DNA of 64,000 nucleotides from Flavobacteriales bacterium (GTDB lineage Bacteria; Bacteroidota; Bacteroidia; Flavobacteriales_F; PHOS-HE28): assembly GCA_016721825.1 (NCBI GenBank), contig JADKHI010000001.1:186001-250000 (forward strand). Reading direction: 5' to 3'. Below are positions 45,839 to 54,737 of the stretch, piece after piece. The notes beneath the pieces are model-generated. The model saw nothing but the letters and a program-made list of their open reading frames with translations, was not told the DNA's origin and ran no database searches. A program made the translations under genes and the position numbers. How positions within the stretch are numbered: position 1 is the first letter of the stretch; each line of letters begins with the position of its first letter.

Positions 45839-45879
45839 TATCTTTTCATAAGAGATCGCGGCAACAGATGGTTACTTTG
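45839..45879 (+). promoter_or_regulatory. Candidate promoter region upstream of cassette 2
   Basis: Two near-consensus -7 elements lie in the 106-bp gap before cassette 2: TATCTTTT at 45839-45846 and TTACTTTG at 45872-45879. Each differs from TAnnTTTG at one position. The second would give a leader of roughly ten bases. No terminator hairpin is evident after cassette 1, so read-through is possible. Confidence 0.4.
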
Positions 45880-45895
45880 GAGCGTCCTCCACTCG

Positions 45896-48800
45896 ATGAG
45901 ACGTTTCCTGACCCTGACACTTCCGCTGCTGTTGCTATCCGACCCTGTGACCGGCCAGGGTGCGGTGCGGTTCATCGAGAACCGGGGCCAGTGGCCTTCC
46001 GCGGTGACCCACCGGGCCGAACTGCCGGGCGCTACGGTCTGGTGCGAACGGGGGGCCGTGCTCCTTGACCGTTACGATGCTCCTGCGCTACAGGCATTGT
46101 TCCATGCCCATGCGGGACTTGAAACCACAACGGCTTCATCACGCATCCGGCACCATGCCCTGCGCCTGCGCTTCATCGGGGCGGACCAGGAACCTGTGAC
46201 CGAAGGCCTGGGCGTTCTTCCCGGAGCGTACAACTACATCGTCGGCAACGATCCTTCCCGCTGGGCGCGGAACGCGCACGCCTTCCGAGCCGTGGAACAA
46301 CGCGACCTGTGGCCCGGAGTCGACCTAAGGCTGCGTTCCGGGGATACCGGATTCAAGTACGACCTGATCCTTGATGCCGGAGCGGATCCGAACGCCATCA
46401 CCTTTGCCTACGATGGAGCTCTAGGCATCGAGGTTCGGCCGGACCGCGTGGTCATCCACACGTCCCTGGGCGATGTGGTGGAGACGATACCGCTGGCCTA
46501 TCAAGAGGTGAACGGGGTCCGTGTCCCCGTCAGTTGCTCCTACCGAAAGGTGGGCGATGCCATCGGCTTTGCGTTGGGCAACTATGACCCTGAACGGTCC
46601 GTGGTGATCGACCCCACGCTCTCTTTCAGCACCTACTCCGGAAGCCTCGCGAACAACTTCGGCTACACGGCCACCTTTGACAGTGATGGCTTCCTTTACA
46701 GTGGCAGCAGCGCGTTCGGCCAAGGGTACCCGACCACCACCGGAGCCTATGAGGTGACGCATGCCGGGGGAGATGGGCTCTTCGATGGCACCGACATCGC
46801 GCTGACCAAGTACGACACCACGGGTACCTTCCTGATCTGGAGCACCTACCTGGGCGGTAGCAGCGATGAGCTACCCCATAGCCTGATCGTGAACGGCAAC
46901 GACGAACTGTTCGTCTATGGCACCACCAGCTCTCCGAACTTTCCCACTACGACAAGTGCTCTCGACGTTTCCTTCAACGGTGGTCCACCGGTGGACCTCA
47001 CCAACGGCCTTGGCGCCAACTACCCGAACGGCGTTGACATGGTCGTGGCCCGTCTTAGCGCTGATGGTTCACAGTTGCTGGCAAGCACATACTTGGGAGG
47101 GACGAATACGGACGGCTTGAACACCGCCCCAGGCTTGAAATTCAACTACGCCGACGAGGTCCGTGGGGAAGTGCTCTTGGACGCGAACGACAATGTGTTG
47201 ATCGCCAGCACCACCGCTTCAGCAGACATGCCGACCACGGCCGGTAGCTTCCAATCCACCTATGGCGGTGGATCACATGATGGCGTGATACTGAAGATGG
47301 ATGCCTCGCTGACCACATTGATCTGGGGCACCTTCTTCGGCGGCTCGCTGGCCGATGCCGCCTACAACCTGGAGCTTGATGACAACGACCGGCTGTACAT
47401 AGCAGGGGGTACACGCAGCGTAGACCTACCGGTGACCGCAGGAGCATTGCACACCACGTTCCAGGGGGGCACGGCGGATGGATTCGTGGCCGAGCTGAGC
47501 AGTGATGGAAGTGCACTCTTCGCGGGCACATACTACGGGACCGCTTCCTATGATCAGTGCTATTTCGCCGACCTGGACCAGAACGGCTATGTCTACCTCT
47601 ACGGCCAGACCCAGGCACCGGGCAGCCAGCTGATCTTCAATGCGCAGTACAACATCCCAGGTGCCGGCCAGTTCCTGGCAAAGCTCGATGCCTCACTCTC
47701 CACCTTGCTCATCGGCACACGCTTCGGCCAAGGCGACGGCACGCCGGACATCTCCCCTACGGCGTTCCTCGTGGACTATTGCGACAAGATCTACGTGAGC
47801 GGCTGGGGTAGCGCGATCCAAGGAGGAACCCTTAGCACTACCGGTATGCCGGTGACACCTGACGGCTATCAACTGACCACCGACGGCAACGACTTCTACC
47901 TCGCTGTGTTCGACATTGACATGAGCGCCTTGTTCTATGGCACGTACTTCGGGGGAAGCATCAGCGCCGAGCACGTGGACGGGGGAACGAGCCGGTTCGA
48001 TCGGCGCGGGCGTGTGTACCAGAGCGTGTGCGCGGGCTGCGGCGGCAACTCGGACTTCCCGATCCAGCCGAACCCCGGCGCTTGGAGCCCCACCAACAAC
48101 AGCGGCTTCTGCAACAACGGCGTGTTCAAGTTCGACTTCGACTTCCCTATCGTGGTCGCGGATTTCAACGCGACCCTTTTCTGCCTGCCGACACCCATCA
48201 CGTTCACCAACACCAGCTACGGCGCCACGAACTACAACTGGGACTTCGGCGACAATACCTTCAGCAGCGCGACATCTCCGACCCACGTGTATCCTGCTCC
48301 CGGCGTGTACACGGTGACACTGATCGCCAGCAATGCGGCGACCTGCAACCAGGCCGATACCATAAGCCAACAAGTGGTCGTGCTCGGCAATGGCACCTAT
48401 GCCCTCCCCGACACTTCGGTCTGCGAAGGACAGAGCGTGCAGATCGGAGTGCTGCCGATCCCTTCTCCCGGCATCACTTACCAATGGACACCAACGACCG
48501 GCCTGAGCAACCCCAGCGTTCCCAACCCGATCGCGACACCGTCGCAGGCCACAGCCTATTCGCTCGCGATCAGCAACGGGCTATGCACCACCACCGCAAC
48601 GCAGCTGGTACAGGTCACCTCCCCGCTGATCGATGCTGGCGTGCAACAGACCGTATGCGGACCTAATGCCAACGCTACGCTCGTGGCCAATGGCTTTGGC
48701 TCAGTGGAACTGTTCCAGTGGTCGAGCAATGCTGCCTTCAACGACACGCTGAACACACCGCTTACGGACAGTACCGCTACCCTAAACTTTGCCAGCAGCG

Positions 48801-49636
48801 GGTGGTATTTCGTTCAGCCCCTGGACAACAACTGTGGCGGAATGGATAGCGTGTACATACTGGTTGAACTTGCTTCCCCCTCCATCACCGGCAACCTGTT
48901 GATCTGTGCGGACGAGAACACCACCCTTCAACTGAGCGGTGTCGAAGCCGGGTCGACGATCACATGGTCACCTGCTGCGCTCATCGACAATGGTCAGGGC
49001 ACTGCCACAGCGACGGTCAGTCCCTCAGTGACCACACTGTTCACCGTTAGCGTGCAAAGCCCTGCCGGTTGCAGTTGGTCCGGATCGGCGACGGTAAGTG
49101 TTTCCACGGTGAACGCCTCCGAGGTGAGCGCAACGGTGGACCAGGCCGTGGTGATCGCAGGCAGCACCGTGCAGCTTCAGGCAACGCCTGCAACAGGCGT
49201 GACGTATTCGTGGTCTCCGAGCGGGGACGTAAGCAACAGCGCCATTGCCGCACCCACCGCGGTGGTGAATTCCACGACCACATTCGTCGTTGTGGTGAGC
49301 GACGGGATCTGCACTGCGTCCGATTCAGTGACTGTCCGCATCTTCGAATTCGCCTGCGACGAACCGGACATCTTCGTGCCGAACGCCTTCACCCCGAACG
49401 GTGATGGGAACAACGATGTGCTCTTCGTCCGGGGTCGATACATCACTTCACTGGAGTTCAAGGTCTTTGACCGCTGGGGCGAGAAAGTGTTCGAGACGAC
49501 CGACCAAGCCATGGGCTGGGACGCTATGTACAAGGGCAAGCCAGTGGATCCGGCCGTGTTCGTGTACTGGCTGAAGGTCGCTTGCGAAGGCGGACAGACC
49601 TATTTCAAGAAGGGCAACGTGACCGTGATACGATGA
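45896..49636 (+). CDS. Secreted SBBP/PKD protein with T9SS type B sorting domain (cassette 2 cargo)
   Basis: A 1246-residue protein starting at the ATG at 45896, with a signal peptide (RRFLTLTLPLLLLSDPVTGQ). The N-terminal domain (about 25-250) begins FIENRGQWP and contains LPGAYNYIVGNDPSRWA and VDLRLRSGDTGFKYD, the pattern of the DUF7948-type domain found ahead of SBBP repeats. SBBP-type propeller repeats follow (about 250-740: ISWSTYLGG-like motifs such as IWSTYLGGSSDE and LASTYLGGTNTD). A PKD domain (about 760-840, YNWDFGDNTF) and Ig-like regions lead to a type B sorting domain from about 1152 (IFVPNAFTPNGDGNNDVL ... FDRWGEKVF). Directly followed by its own PorP/SprF and OmpA-type genes. 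Function beyond secreted surface protein is unknown. Confidence 0.9.
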   Translation: MRRFLTLTLPLLLLSDPVTGQGAVRFIENRGQWPSAVTHRAELPGATVWCERGAVLLDRYDAPALQALFHAHAGLETTTASSRIRHHALRLRFIGADQEPVTEGLGVLPGAYNYIVGNDPSRWARNAHAFRAVEQRDLWPGVDLRLRSGDTGFKYDLILDAGADPNAITFAYDGALGIEVRPDRVVIHTSLGDVVETIPLAYQEVNGVRVPVSCSYRKVGDAIGFALGNYDPERSVVIDPTLSFSTYSGSLANNFGYTATFDSDGFLYSGSSAFGQGYPTTTGAYEVTHAGGDGLFDGTDIALTKYDTTGTFLIWSTYLGGSSDELPHSLIVNGNDELFVYGTTSSPNFPTTTSALDVSFNGGPPVDLTNGLGANYPNGVDMVVARLSADGSQLLASTYLGGTNTDGLNTAPGLKFNYADEVRGEVLLDANDNVLIASTTASADMPTTAGSFQSTYGGGSHDGVILKMDASLTTLIWGTFFGGSLADAAYNLELDDNDRLYIAGGTRSVDLPVTAGALHTTFQGGTADGFVAELSSDGSALFAGTYYGTASYDQCYFADLDQNGYVYLYGQTQAPGSQLIFNAQYNIPGAGQFLAKLDASLSTLLIGTRFGQGDGTPDISPTAFLVDYCDKIYVSGWGSAIQGGTLSTTGMPVTPDGYQLTTDGNDFYLAVFDIDMSALFYGTYFGGSISAEHVDGGTSRFDRRGRVYQSVCAGCGGNSDFPIQPNPGAWSPTNNSGFCNNGVFKFDFDFPIVVADFNATLFCLPTPITFTNTSYGATNYNWDFGDNTFSSATSPTHVYPAPGVYTVTLIASNAATCNQADTISQQVVVLGNGTYALPDTSVCEGQSVQIGVLPIPSPGITYQWTPTTGLSNPSVPNPIATPSQATAYSLAISNGLCTTTATQLVQVTSPLIDAGVQQTVCGPNANATLVANGFGSVELFQWSSNAAFNDTLNTPLTDSTATLNFASSGWYFVQPLDNNCGGMDSVYILVELASPSITGNLLICADENTTLQLSGVEAGSTITWSPAALIDNGQGTATATVSPSVTTLFTVSVQSPAGCSWSGSATVSVSTVNASEVSATVDQAVVIAGSTVQLQATPATGVTYSWSPSGDVSNSAIAAPTAVVNSTTTFVVVVSDGICTASDSVTVRIFEFACDEPDIFVPNAFTPNGDGNNDVLFVRGRYITSLEFKVFDRWGEKVFETTDQAMGWDAMYKGKPVDPAVFVYWLKVACEGGQTYFKKGNVTVIR

Positions 49637-50727
49637 ACCGGATCAGTGGCGAGCATCGGACAGTGAGTGGCGCGTGCTGCACCATAGTGCACCCGCCACT
49701 CACTTCTCGCAGTCCTTGGTTCCTTGCCTTGCTCACAGCTCTGTTCATGCTGTGCGCGGTTCCATCGCTCGTTGCCCAGGACATCCACTTCAGCCAGTTC
49801 TTCCAGACGCCCTATGCGCTGACCCCGGGGAACATCGGTCTGTTCGATGGCGATCACCGGGTCGCGGGAGTGTTCCGCCAGCAATGGCGAGCCGTCACCA
49901 CGCCTTATCGGACATTCGGGGCAGGGGGAGATGCTGCACATGCCTTCGGTGTGGAACAGCTCGGTGCTGGTGCTTGGCTCTACAACGACCGCGCGGGCGA
50001 TTCCCGCTTCAACACCTTTCAGATCAGCTTGGGTGGCAGTTGGACCGAACGCTTTGGCGACCGCAGGGAGCATAGCCTTACGGCCGGCCTGCAGTTCGGA
50101 CTTACCGCCATCAGCATCAACTATAGCGACCTTCAATTCGACAATCAATACAACGGTTTCTACTTCGACCCATCGCTGTCCAACGGCGAGTCCTTTGCGC
50201 GCGACGCGCTTACGCATGTGGACCTGCATGTGGGGGGCGTATACCGCTACCATCCGGCCAAGCGCGAGCTGGTCCAGGTCGGCCTCGGACTGTTCAACCT
50301 CACCAAGCCACGGATCGGCTTCTTCGGCACCGAGGGCGATCCACTCGATCGACGGGCCAGCTTTCACATCCTCACCCAGTTCCCCGTGAGCGAGAAGGTG
50401 GATGTGCTGCCGATGTTCCAGTACATGGGGCAAGGCCCCTTCAGCGAATTGGACCTCGGCGGCACGGTGCGCTACATCATGAAGGATCACTATGGCGTAC
50501 TGCGGGCCGTGCAGGGCGGCCTCTTCTATCGTGCATCTGACGCGGGCTATGTGTACGCGGGCCTGGAGCGCGATGACTGGACCTTCGGTGTGAGCTACGA
50601 CATCAACTTCAGCGACCTTGTTCCCGCCAGCCGTAACCGTGGCGGCATCGAGTTCACTGCGGTCCGTGTGTTCCGCAAACGCCCCGCCGTCCCTGCCCGC
50701 TTCAAGGCCTGCCCCGACCTGCTGTGA
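49633..50727 (+). CDS. PorP/SprF-family outer-membrane protein (cassette 2)
   Basis: A 364-residue protein whose ATG overlaps the stop of the cargo gene (ATGA). The N-terminal extension before the hydrophobic core (WFLALLTALFMLCAVPSLVAQ) is unusually long, about 30 residues; a later start is possible. The mature protein starts DIHFSQFFQTPYALTPGNIGLFDGDHRV, the family pattern, but with ALTPGNIG in place of the usual NPAYAG. The rest is a predicted beta-barrel. It is a diverged relative of the cassette 1 protein and probably serves the cargo encoded just upstream. Confidence 0.92.
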   Translation: MNRISGEHRTVSGACCTIVHPPLTSRSPWFLALLTALFMLCAVPSLVAQDIHFSQFFQTPYALTPGNIGLFDGDHRVAGVFRQQWRAVTTPYRTFGAGGDAAHAFGVEQLGAGAWLYNDRAGDSRFNTFQISLGGSWTERFGDRREHSLTAGLQFGLTAISINYSDLQFDNQYNGFYFDPSLSNGESFARDALTHVDLHVGGVYRYHPAKRELVQVGLGLFNLTKPRIGFFGTEGDPLDRRASFHILTQFPVSEKVDVLPMFQYMGQGPFSELDLGGTVRYIMKDHYGVLRAVQGGLFYRASDAGYVYAGLERDDWTFGVSYDINFSDLVPASRNRGGIEFTAVRVFRKRPAVPARFKACPDLL

Positions 50728-50729
50728 CC

Positions 50730-52982
50730 ATGCCCCGAACCCTTCGACCGCTTCTGTTCATCCTTCTCCTTTGCGCGCTCCGTGGACAGGCCCAGTCCAT
50801 CGACCAATGGGCCACCTGGGGTGATGCGGCGTTGGAACGCAATGATCGTTACGGGGCCTCACGGTTCTATGCCGAAGCCTTGAAGATCGAGCCAGGCCGC
50901 ATGGAACTACAGTGGAAGTACGCCGAGGCCTGCCGCCTGAGCAACCAGTACGACAAGGCCGAATTGATGTACGACAAGGTGCACCGGAAAGACCTGGACC
51001 GGACCCACCCCACCGCACTGCATTGGTTGGCGGAGATGCAGATGTGCAACGGCCACTATGACGATGCCAAACGTAGTTGGGAGAAGCTGCGCAAGCGCGA
51101 TGCCGGGAAGAAGTCCTTCGAAGCATTGCGCGCAGAGGCCGGTATCGAAGGTTGCCGCTTCGCGAAGGATGCGTTGCTGAAACCCGATCCAGCGATCACG
51201 GTGGAACACCTGCCGGAACCGGTCAACACCTACGATAGTGAGTTCGGTGGAAGAACCGATAGTGCCGGCACGCTCTTCTTCAGCACTCTGCGCGGGAAAC
51301 TCTCCGACGATGACGAGGTCCAGGACACGGCCACCTATCACGTCAGCATTTGGAACGCGAAGACCTCGAACGGCTCTTGGGCGGAGCCGAAGCCCCTTCC
51401 GGCTACCATCAACACCGACCAGGACAACGCCAACTCCGCTTGGTCGCCGGATGGCAAGTGGTTCTACTTCACGCGTTGCACGACCAACCTTCCTTGTGCG
51501 ATCCATGTGATCAGTTGGGATGGTGTTTCGTTCGGAACTCCGGAGCCCGTGCACGGACTGGCCGATAATGCCACCTCCACACAGCCCATGTTAGCTCCGC
51601 TCAACGGTCGAACAGCCCTGTACTTTGCTTCGGACCGAAGCGGTGGCGAAGGCGGCATGGATATCTGGGTCTGTGAAGTGAACGGAGCGCAGATCCTGAA
51701 TCCCCGACCCCTCGGTCCGACGGTGAACACACCCGGCAACGAAGCCTGCCCCTATTTCGAAAGCACGACCAAGACCCTCTATTTCAGCTCCGACTTTCAC
51801 CCCGGCCTTGGTGGATACGACATCTTCACCAGTAAGCTGAGCATGGGCGGTTACGAGCCACCGATCAATTCAGGCGTACCGATCAACAGCCCCGCGAACG
51901 ACCTGTACCCCGCGTTCGACGATGGCACTGGACAAGGACTCCTCACCAGCAATCGCGTAGGCTCCATGGCCAAGAAGGGGGCCACCTGCTGCAACGACCT
52001 CTACCGCTGGAAAGAGCCACGCGAAGTGAAGCCTGAAGAAGTGCCGACCACGCCTGAGCAGGCCATCGCCCTAAAGCGCATCACCAGCTTGCGCGAGAAA
52101 CTGCCGCTGCGCCTCTACTTCCACAACGACGAGCCGAACCCGCGCACCTGGGACACGCTCACTGCGCTTACATATGGCAACACCTACACAGCCTATAAGG
52201 ATCTGGTGGCTGACTACCACAAGGCGTGGGAGGACAATCCAGCGGGCACCACGGCCATCGATGCCTTCTTCCGTGACCGTGTTGACCTTGGATTCGCGCA
52301 ACTGCTCGACTTCGTGGGCCTGCTGAAGCAAGCGCTAACCGAAGGACAGCGGATCCGCTTGGTGGTACGTGGCTTCGCCAGTCCGTTGGCCAAGAGCGAC
52401 TACAACAAGAACCTCTCGCTGCGGCGCATCAGTAGCTTGGTGAACCACCTGCGCACCGTGGACCGCGGTTCGCTCATCCCCTACTTGGATGGCACGGCGA
52501 AGAACGGTGGGCGCTTGGTGATCGAGAAGGCTCCCTACGGTGAGGACCGCTCGGCGGGTGATGTGAGCGATGTGCTTGAAGACCTCAAGAAGTCAGTTTA
52601 CAGCGTGGGCGCTTCGATGGAACGGCGCATCGAGATCGAGCAGGTGGAGCTGATCACAGCGGGAACCGGATCAGGGCGCGCCGATGTGCCAACGATCGAC
52701 CTGGGGTTGCACCCCGAAGGCTCGCCGAGCGCAGTAAGCTTTCCGATCACCAATACGGGCGACAAGCCCTTGAGGCTTCTATCCGCAAAGGCTGACTGTG
52801 GCTGCACTACGGCCACCTTGCCTGAGCAGGCCATCGCGCCGGGCGCTACGGAAGAGGTCGAAGTGCTCTTCAACGGCCGGGCACCTGCTGGTCCATTGGA
52901 ACGGCATGTGACTATCGCCACCGACGGCGATCCCGCATCTTTGGTGCTCACCCTCACGGGCACCATCGTGACCCACAAGTGA
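50730..52982 (+). CDS. TPR/PD40/OmpA-like protein with C-terminal DUF1573 domain (cassette 2)
   Basis: A 750-residue exported protein; ATG at 50730, with an overlapping GTG at 50724 as alternative. After the signal peptide (LLFILLLCALRGQAQ) come TPR-like helices (about 15-140: YGASRFYAEALKIEPG, YDKAELMYDKV), PD40 propeller motifs (about 150-430: SPDGKWFYFTR, LYFASDRSGGEGGMDIW), and an OmpA-like domain that is split by an insert and has a degenerate binding motif (SDYNKNLSLRRISSLVNHL). The last about 90 residues are a DUF1573 Ig-like domain (NTGDKPLRLLSAKADCGCTT). TPR-PD40-OmpA order matches PorE-type T9SS proteins; the added DUF1573 is unusual. Confidence 0.9.
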   Translation: MPRTLRPLLFILLLCALRGQAQSIDQWATWGDAALERNDRYGASRFYAEALKIEPGRMELQWKYAEACRLSNQYDKAELMYDKVHRKDLDRTHPTALHWLAEMQMCNGHYDDAKRSWEKLRKRDAGKKSFEALRAEAGIEGCRFAKDALLKPDPAITVEHLPEPVNTYDSEFGGRTDSAGTLFFSTLRGKLSDDDEVQDTATYHVSIWNAKTSNGSWAEPKPLPATINTDQDNANSAWSPDGKWFYFTRCTTNLPCAIHVISWDGVSFGTPEPVHGLADNATSTQPMLAPLNGRTALYFASDRSGGEGGMDIWVCEVNGAQILNPRPLGPTVNTPGNEACPYFESTTKTLYFSSDFHPGLGGYDIFTSKLSMGGYEPPINSGVPINSPANDLYPAFDDGTGQGLLTSNRVGSMAKKGATCCNDLYRWKEPREVKPEEVPTTPEQAIALKRITSLREKLPLRLYFHNDEPNPRTWDTLTALTYGNTYTAYKDLVADYHKAWEDNPAGTTAIDAFFRDRVDLGFAQLLDFVGLLKQALTEGQRIRLVVRGFASPLAKSDYNKNLSLRRISSLVNHLRTVDRGSLIPYLDGTAKNGGRLVIEKAPYGEDRSAGDVSDVLEDLKKSVYSVGASMERRIEIEQVELITAGTGSGRADVPTIDLGLHPEGSPSAVSFPITNTGDKPLRLLSAKADCGCTTATLPEQAIAPGATEEVEVLFNGRAPAGPLERHVTIATDGDPASLVLTLTGTIVTHK

Positions 52983-52984
52983 TC

Positions 52985-53698
52985 ATGGACCTTCTGCTGC
53001 TATCGAACTCGACCCTGCCAGGCGAGCCTTTTCTCCAATGGCCGCGCCAGGCGATCACCGACTTCCTCGGAGCGGAGCAGAGACGGATCGCGTTCGTACC
53101 CTTCGCCGCTGTCTCATTCAGCATGGATGAGTACACCCGCATGGTGCAGGGCGCCTTCGCTGAAATGGGACACGAGCTCTTCAGCCTCCACACCGAGCCG
53201 GACAAGGTGAAGGCCTTGGAGACCGCTGATGCCGTGGTCGTGGGCGGGGGCAACAGCTTCCAGCTCCTCCGCACGCTCTACAGCACCGAACTCATCCGGG
53301 CCGTACGGCGTCGCGTACAGGGCGGTTTGCCATACATCGGTTGGAGCGCAGGAAGCAACGTGGCCTGTCCTTCGATCATGACCACCAATGACATGCCCAT
53401 CACCGAGGTGCCGACGCTTCGCGCCATGGGCCTCATTCCCTACCAGATCAATCCGCATTACACGGATGTGAAACTGGATGGGCACGGCGGTGAGACCCGT
53501 GACCAACGCCTGAACGAGTTCCTGGCATTGAACCAACGCATCACCGTTGTCGGGTTGCGCGAGGGAAGCGGACTTCGCGTCCACAACGACCGCACCGAAC
53601 TGATCGGCAGGGCCATGCGTCTGTTCCGTCACGGCAGTGAACCGCTGGAAGTCGCTGAGGGCAGTGCGTTCCGGAGCGACCTGAGCGATGTGAAGTGA
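52985..53698 (+). CDS. pepE: Alpha-aspartyl dipeptidase PepE (S51 family)
   Basis: A 237-residue cytoplasmic peptidase that cleaves dipeptides with N-terminal Asp. It is close along its length to enterobacterial PepE: MDLLLLSNSTLPG at the start, VVGGGNSFQLL, YIGWSAGSNVACPSI, TTNDMPI, and INPHYTD. Catalytic Ser121, Asp136 and His158 each sit one position after the Salmonella residues (120/135/157). The ATG at 52985 is chosen because it matches the family start. It follows cassette 2 by two bases and may be on the same transcript, but is functionally unrelated. Confidence 0.96.
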   Translation: MDLLLLSNSTLPGEPFLQWPRQAITDFLGAEQRRIAFVPFAAVSFSMDEYTRMVQGAFAEMGHELFSLHTEPDKVKALETADAVVVGGGNSFQLLRTLYSTELIRAVRRRVQGGLPYIGWSAGSNVACPSIMTTNDMPITEVPTLRAMGLIPYQINPHYTDVKLDGHGGETRDQRLNEFLALNQRITVVGLREGSGLRVHNDRTELIGRAMRLFRHGSEPLEVAEGSAFRSDLSDVK

Positions 53699-53798
53699 CC
53701 ACATTGCCGACCGACTCGGCTAACGGGCTTCAGCTCGTTCAACAGTAGTCCCAAAGCCAACACATCACTGTTCGCACCGAGGTCTGGGCCTGGCACAC

Positions 53799-53824
53799 TT
53801 GGCATCGTAACGGGGCTAGGTTTG
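53799..53824 (+). promoter_or_regulatory. Bacteroidota promoter: -33 TTGG and -7 TAGGTTTG
   Basis: A perfect -7 element TAGGTTTG is at 53817-53824, with TTGG at 53799-53802 in about the expected -33 position. The ATG of the MscS gene follows 22 bases after the -7 element. One of the few full-consensus promoters visible in the window. Confidence 0.7.
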
Positions 53825-53846
53825 CACTTCATTCCAGCTGCCGTTC

Positions 53847-54737
53847 ATGAACCTCACGGACGAACTCGACCGTCTCCGCCAGAAGCTGGGCTTCGACCTG
53901 CTTTTGCTGGGCAAGGTGGTGCTGATCGTGGTGGCCGCGTTCATCCTGGAGCAGACAGCCACCTTCTTGATGAAGCGTGCCTATCTGCGCAGCAACCAGG
54001 ATCCCGAGGACCGCACTCGGTACCGGTTCCTTCGGAACGCCACCCGCCTGATCGTGGGCATACTCGCCTTCATCGGTATCATCTACAGTGTGCCCTCGTT
54101 GAAGCACTTCGCGGTCACGCTTTTCGCTGGCGCAGGTATTCTGGTGGCGTTGCTGGGACTTGCGGCGAAGGATGCGTTCGGCAACATCATCAGCGGCGTT
54201 TTCATCGTCTCCTTCAAACCCTTTCGCGTAGGGGACCTGATCCGCGTGGGCGACACGTATCAAGGTGTCGTCGAGGACATCACCTTGCGGCATACGGTGC
54301 TGAACACCTTTGAGAACCGCCGTGTGATCATTCCCAACGCGATCATCAGCGACGAGGTGATCACCAACAGCACCATCCGCGATGAGGCCACTTGCGAGTT
54401 CATCGAGGTAGGCATCGGGTACGAAAGCGACCTGGACCGGGCCATGGCCGTAATGGCCGAGGAATGTGAGCAGCACCCGGACTGCCTGGACCGGCGTACA
54501 CCGGACGACATGGAACGCGGTATGGCGAAAGTGCCGGTGCGATTGGTGCAGATCGCTGAGAGCAGTCTCATCCTGCGCGCTGCGGCTTGGGCGAAAGACC
54601 CGGTGGTGGCGCGGAGCATGCACTACGACCTCAACCGCATCATCAAACTGCGCTTCGACAAGGAGGACATCGAATTGCCGTATCCGCACCGGACGATCAC
54701 ATACAAGAAGGGCCAGGTGCCCACAGCCACCGCATGA
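53847..54737 (+). CDS. MscS-family mechanosensitive ion channel
   Basis: A 296-residue inner-membrane protein with three hydrophobic segments, the last being the Ala/Gly-rich pore helix (FAGAGILVALLGLAAKDAFGNIISGVFI, which contains more than one helix turn of small residues). The beta domain follows (PFRVGDLIRVGDTYQGVVEDITLRHTVL and VIIPNAIISDEVITN). The channel opens under membrane tension to release solutes in osmotic downshock. It overlaps the CorA gene start by four bases (ATGA), so these two form an operon transcribed from the promoter at 53799-53824. Confidence 0.94.
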   Translation: MNLTDELDRLRQKLGFDLLLLGKVVLIVVAAFILEQTATFLMKRAYLRSNQDPEDRTRYRFLRNATRLIVGILAFIGIIYSVPSLKHFAVTLFAGAGILVALLGLAAKDAFGNIISGVFIVSFKPFRVGDLIRVGDTYQGVVEDITLRHTVLNTFENRRVIIPNAIISDEVITNSTIRDEATCEFIEVGIGYESDLDRAMAVMAEECEQHPDCLDRRTPDDMERGMAKVPVRLVQIAESSLILRAAAWAKDPVVARSMHYDLNRIIKLRFDKEDIELPYPHRTITYKKGQVPTATA

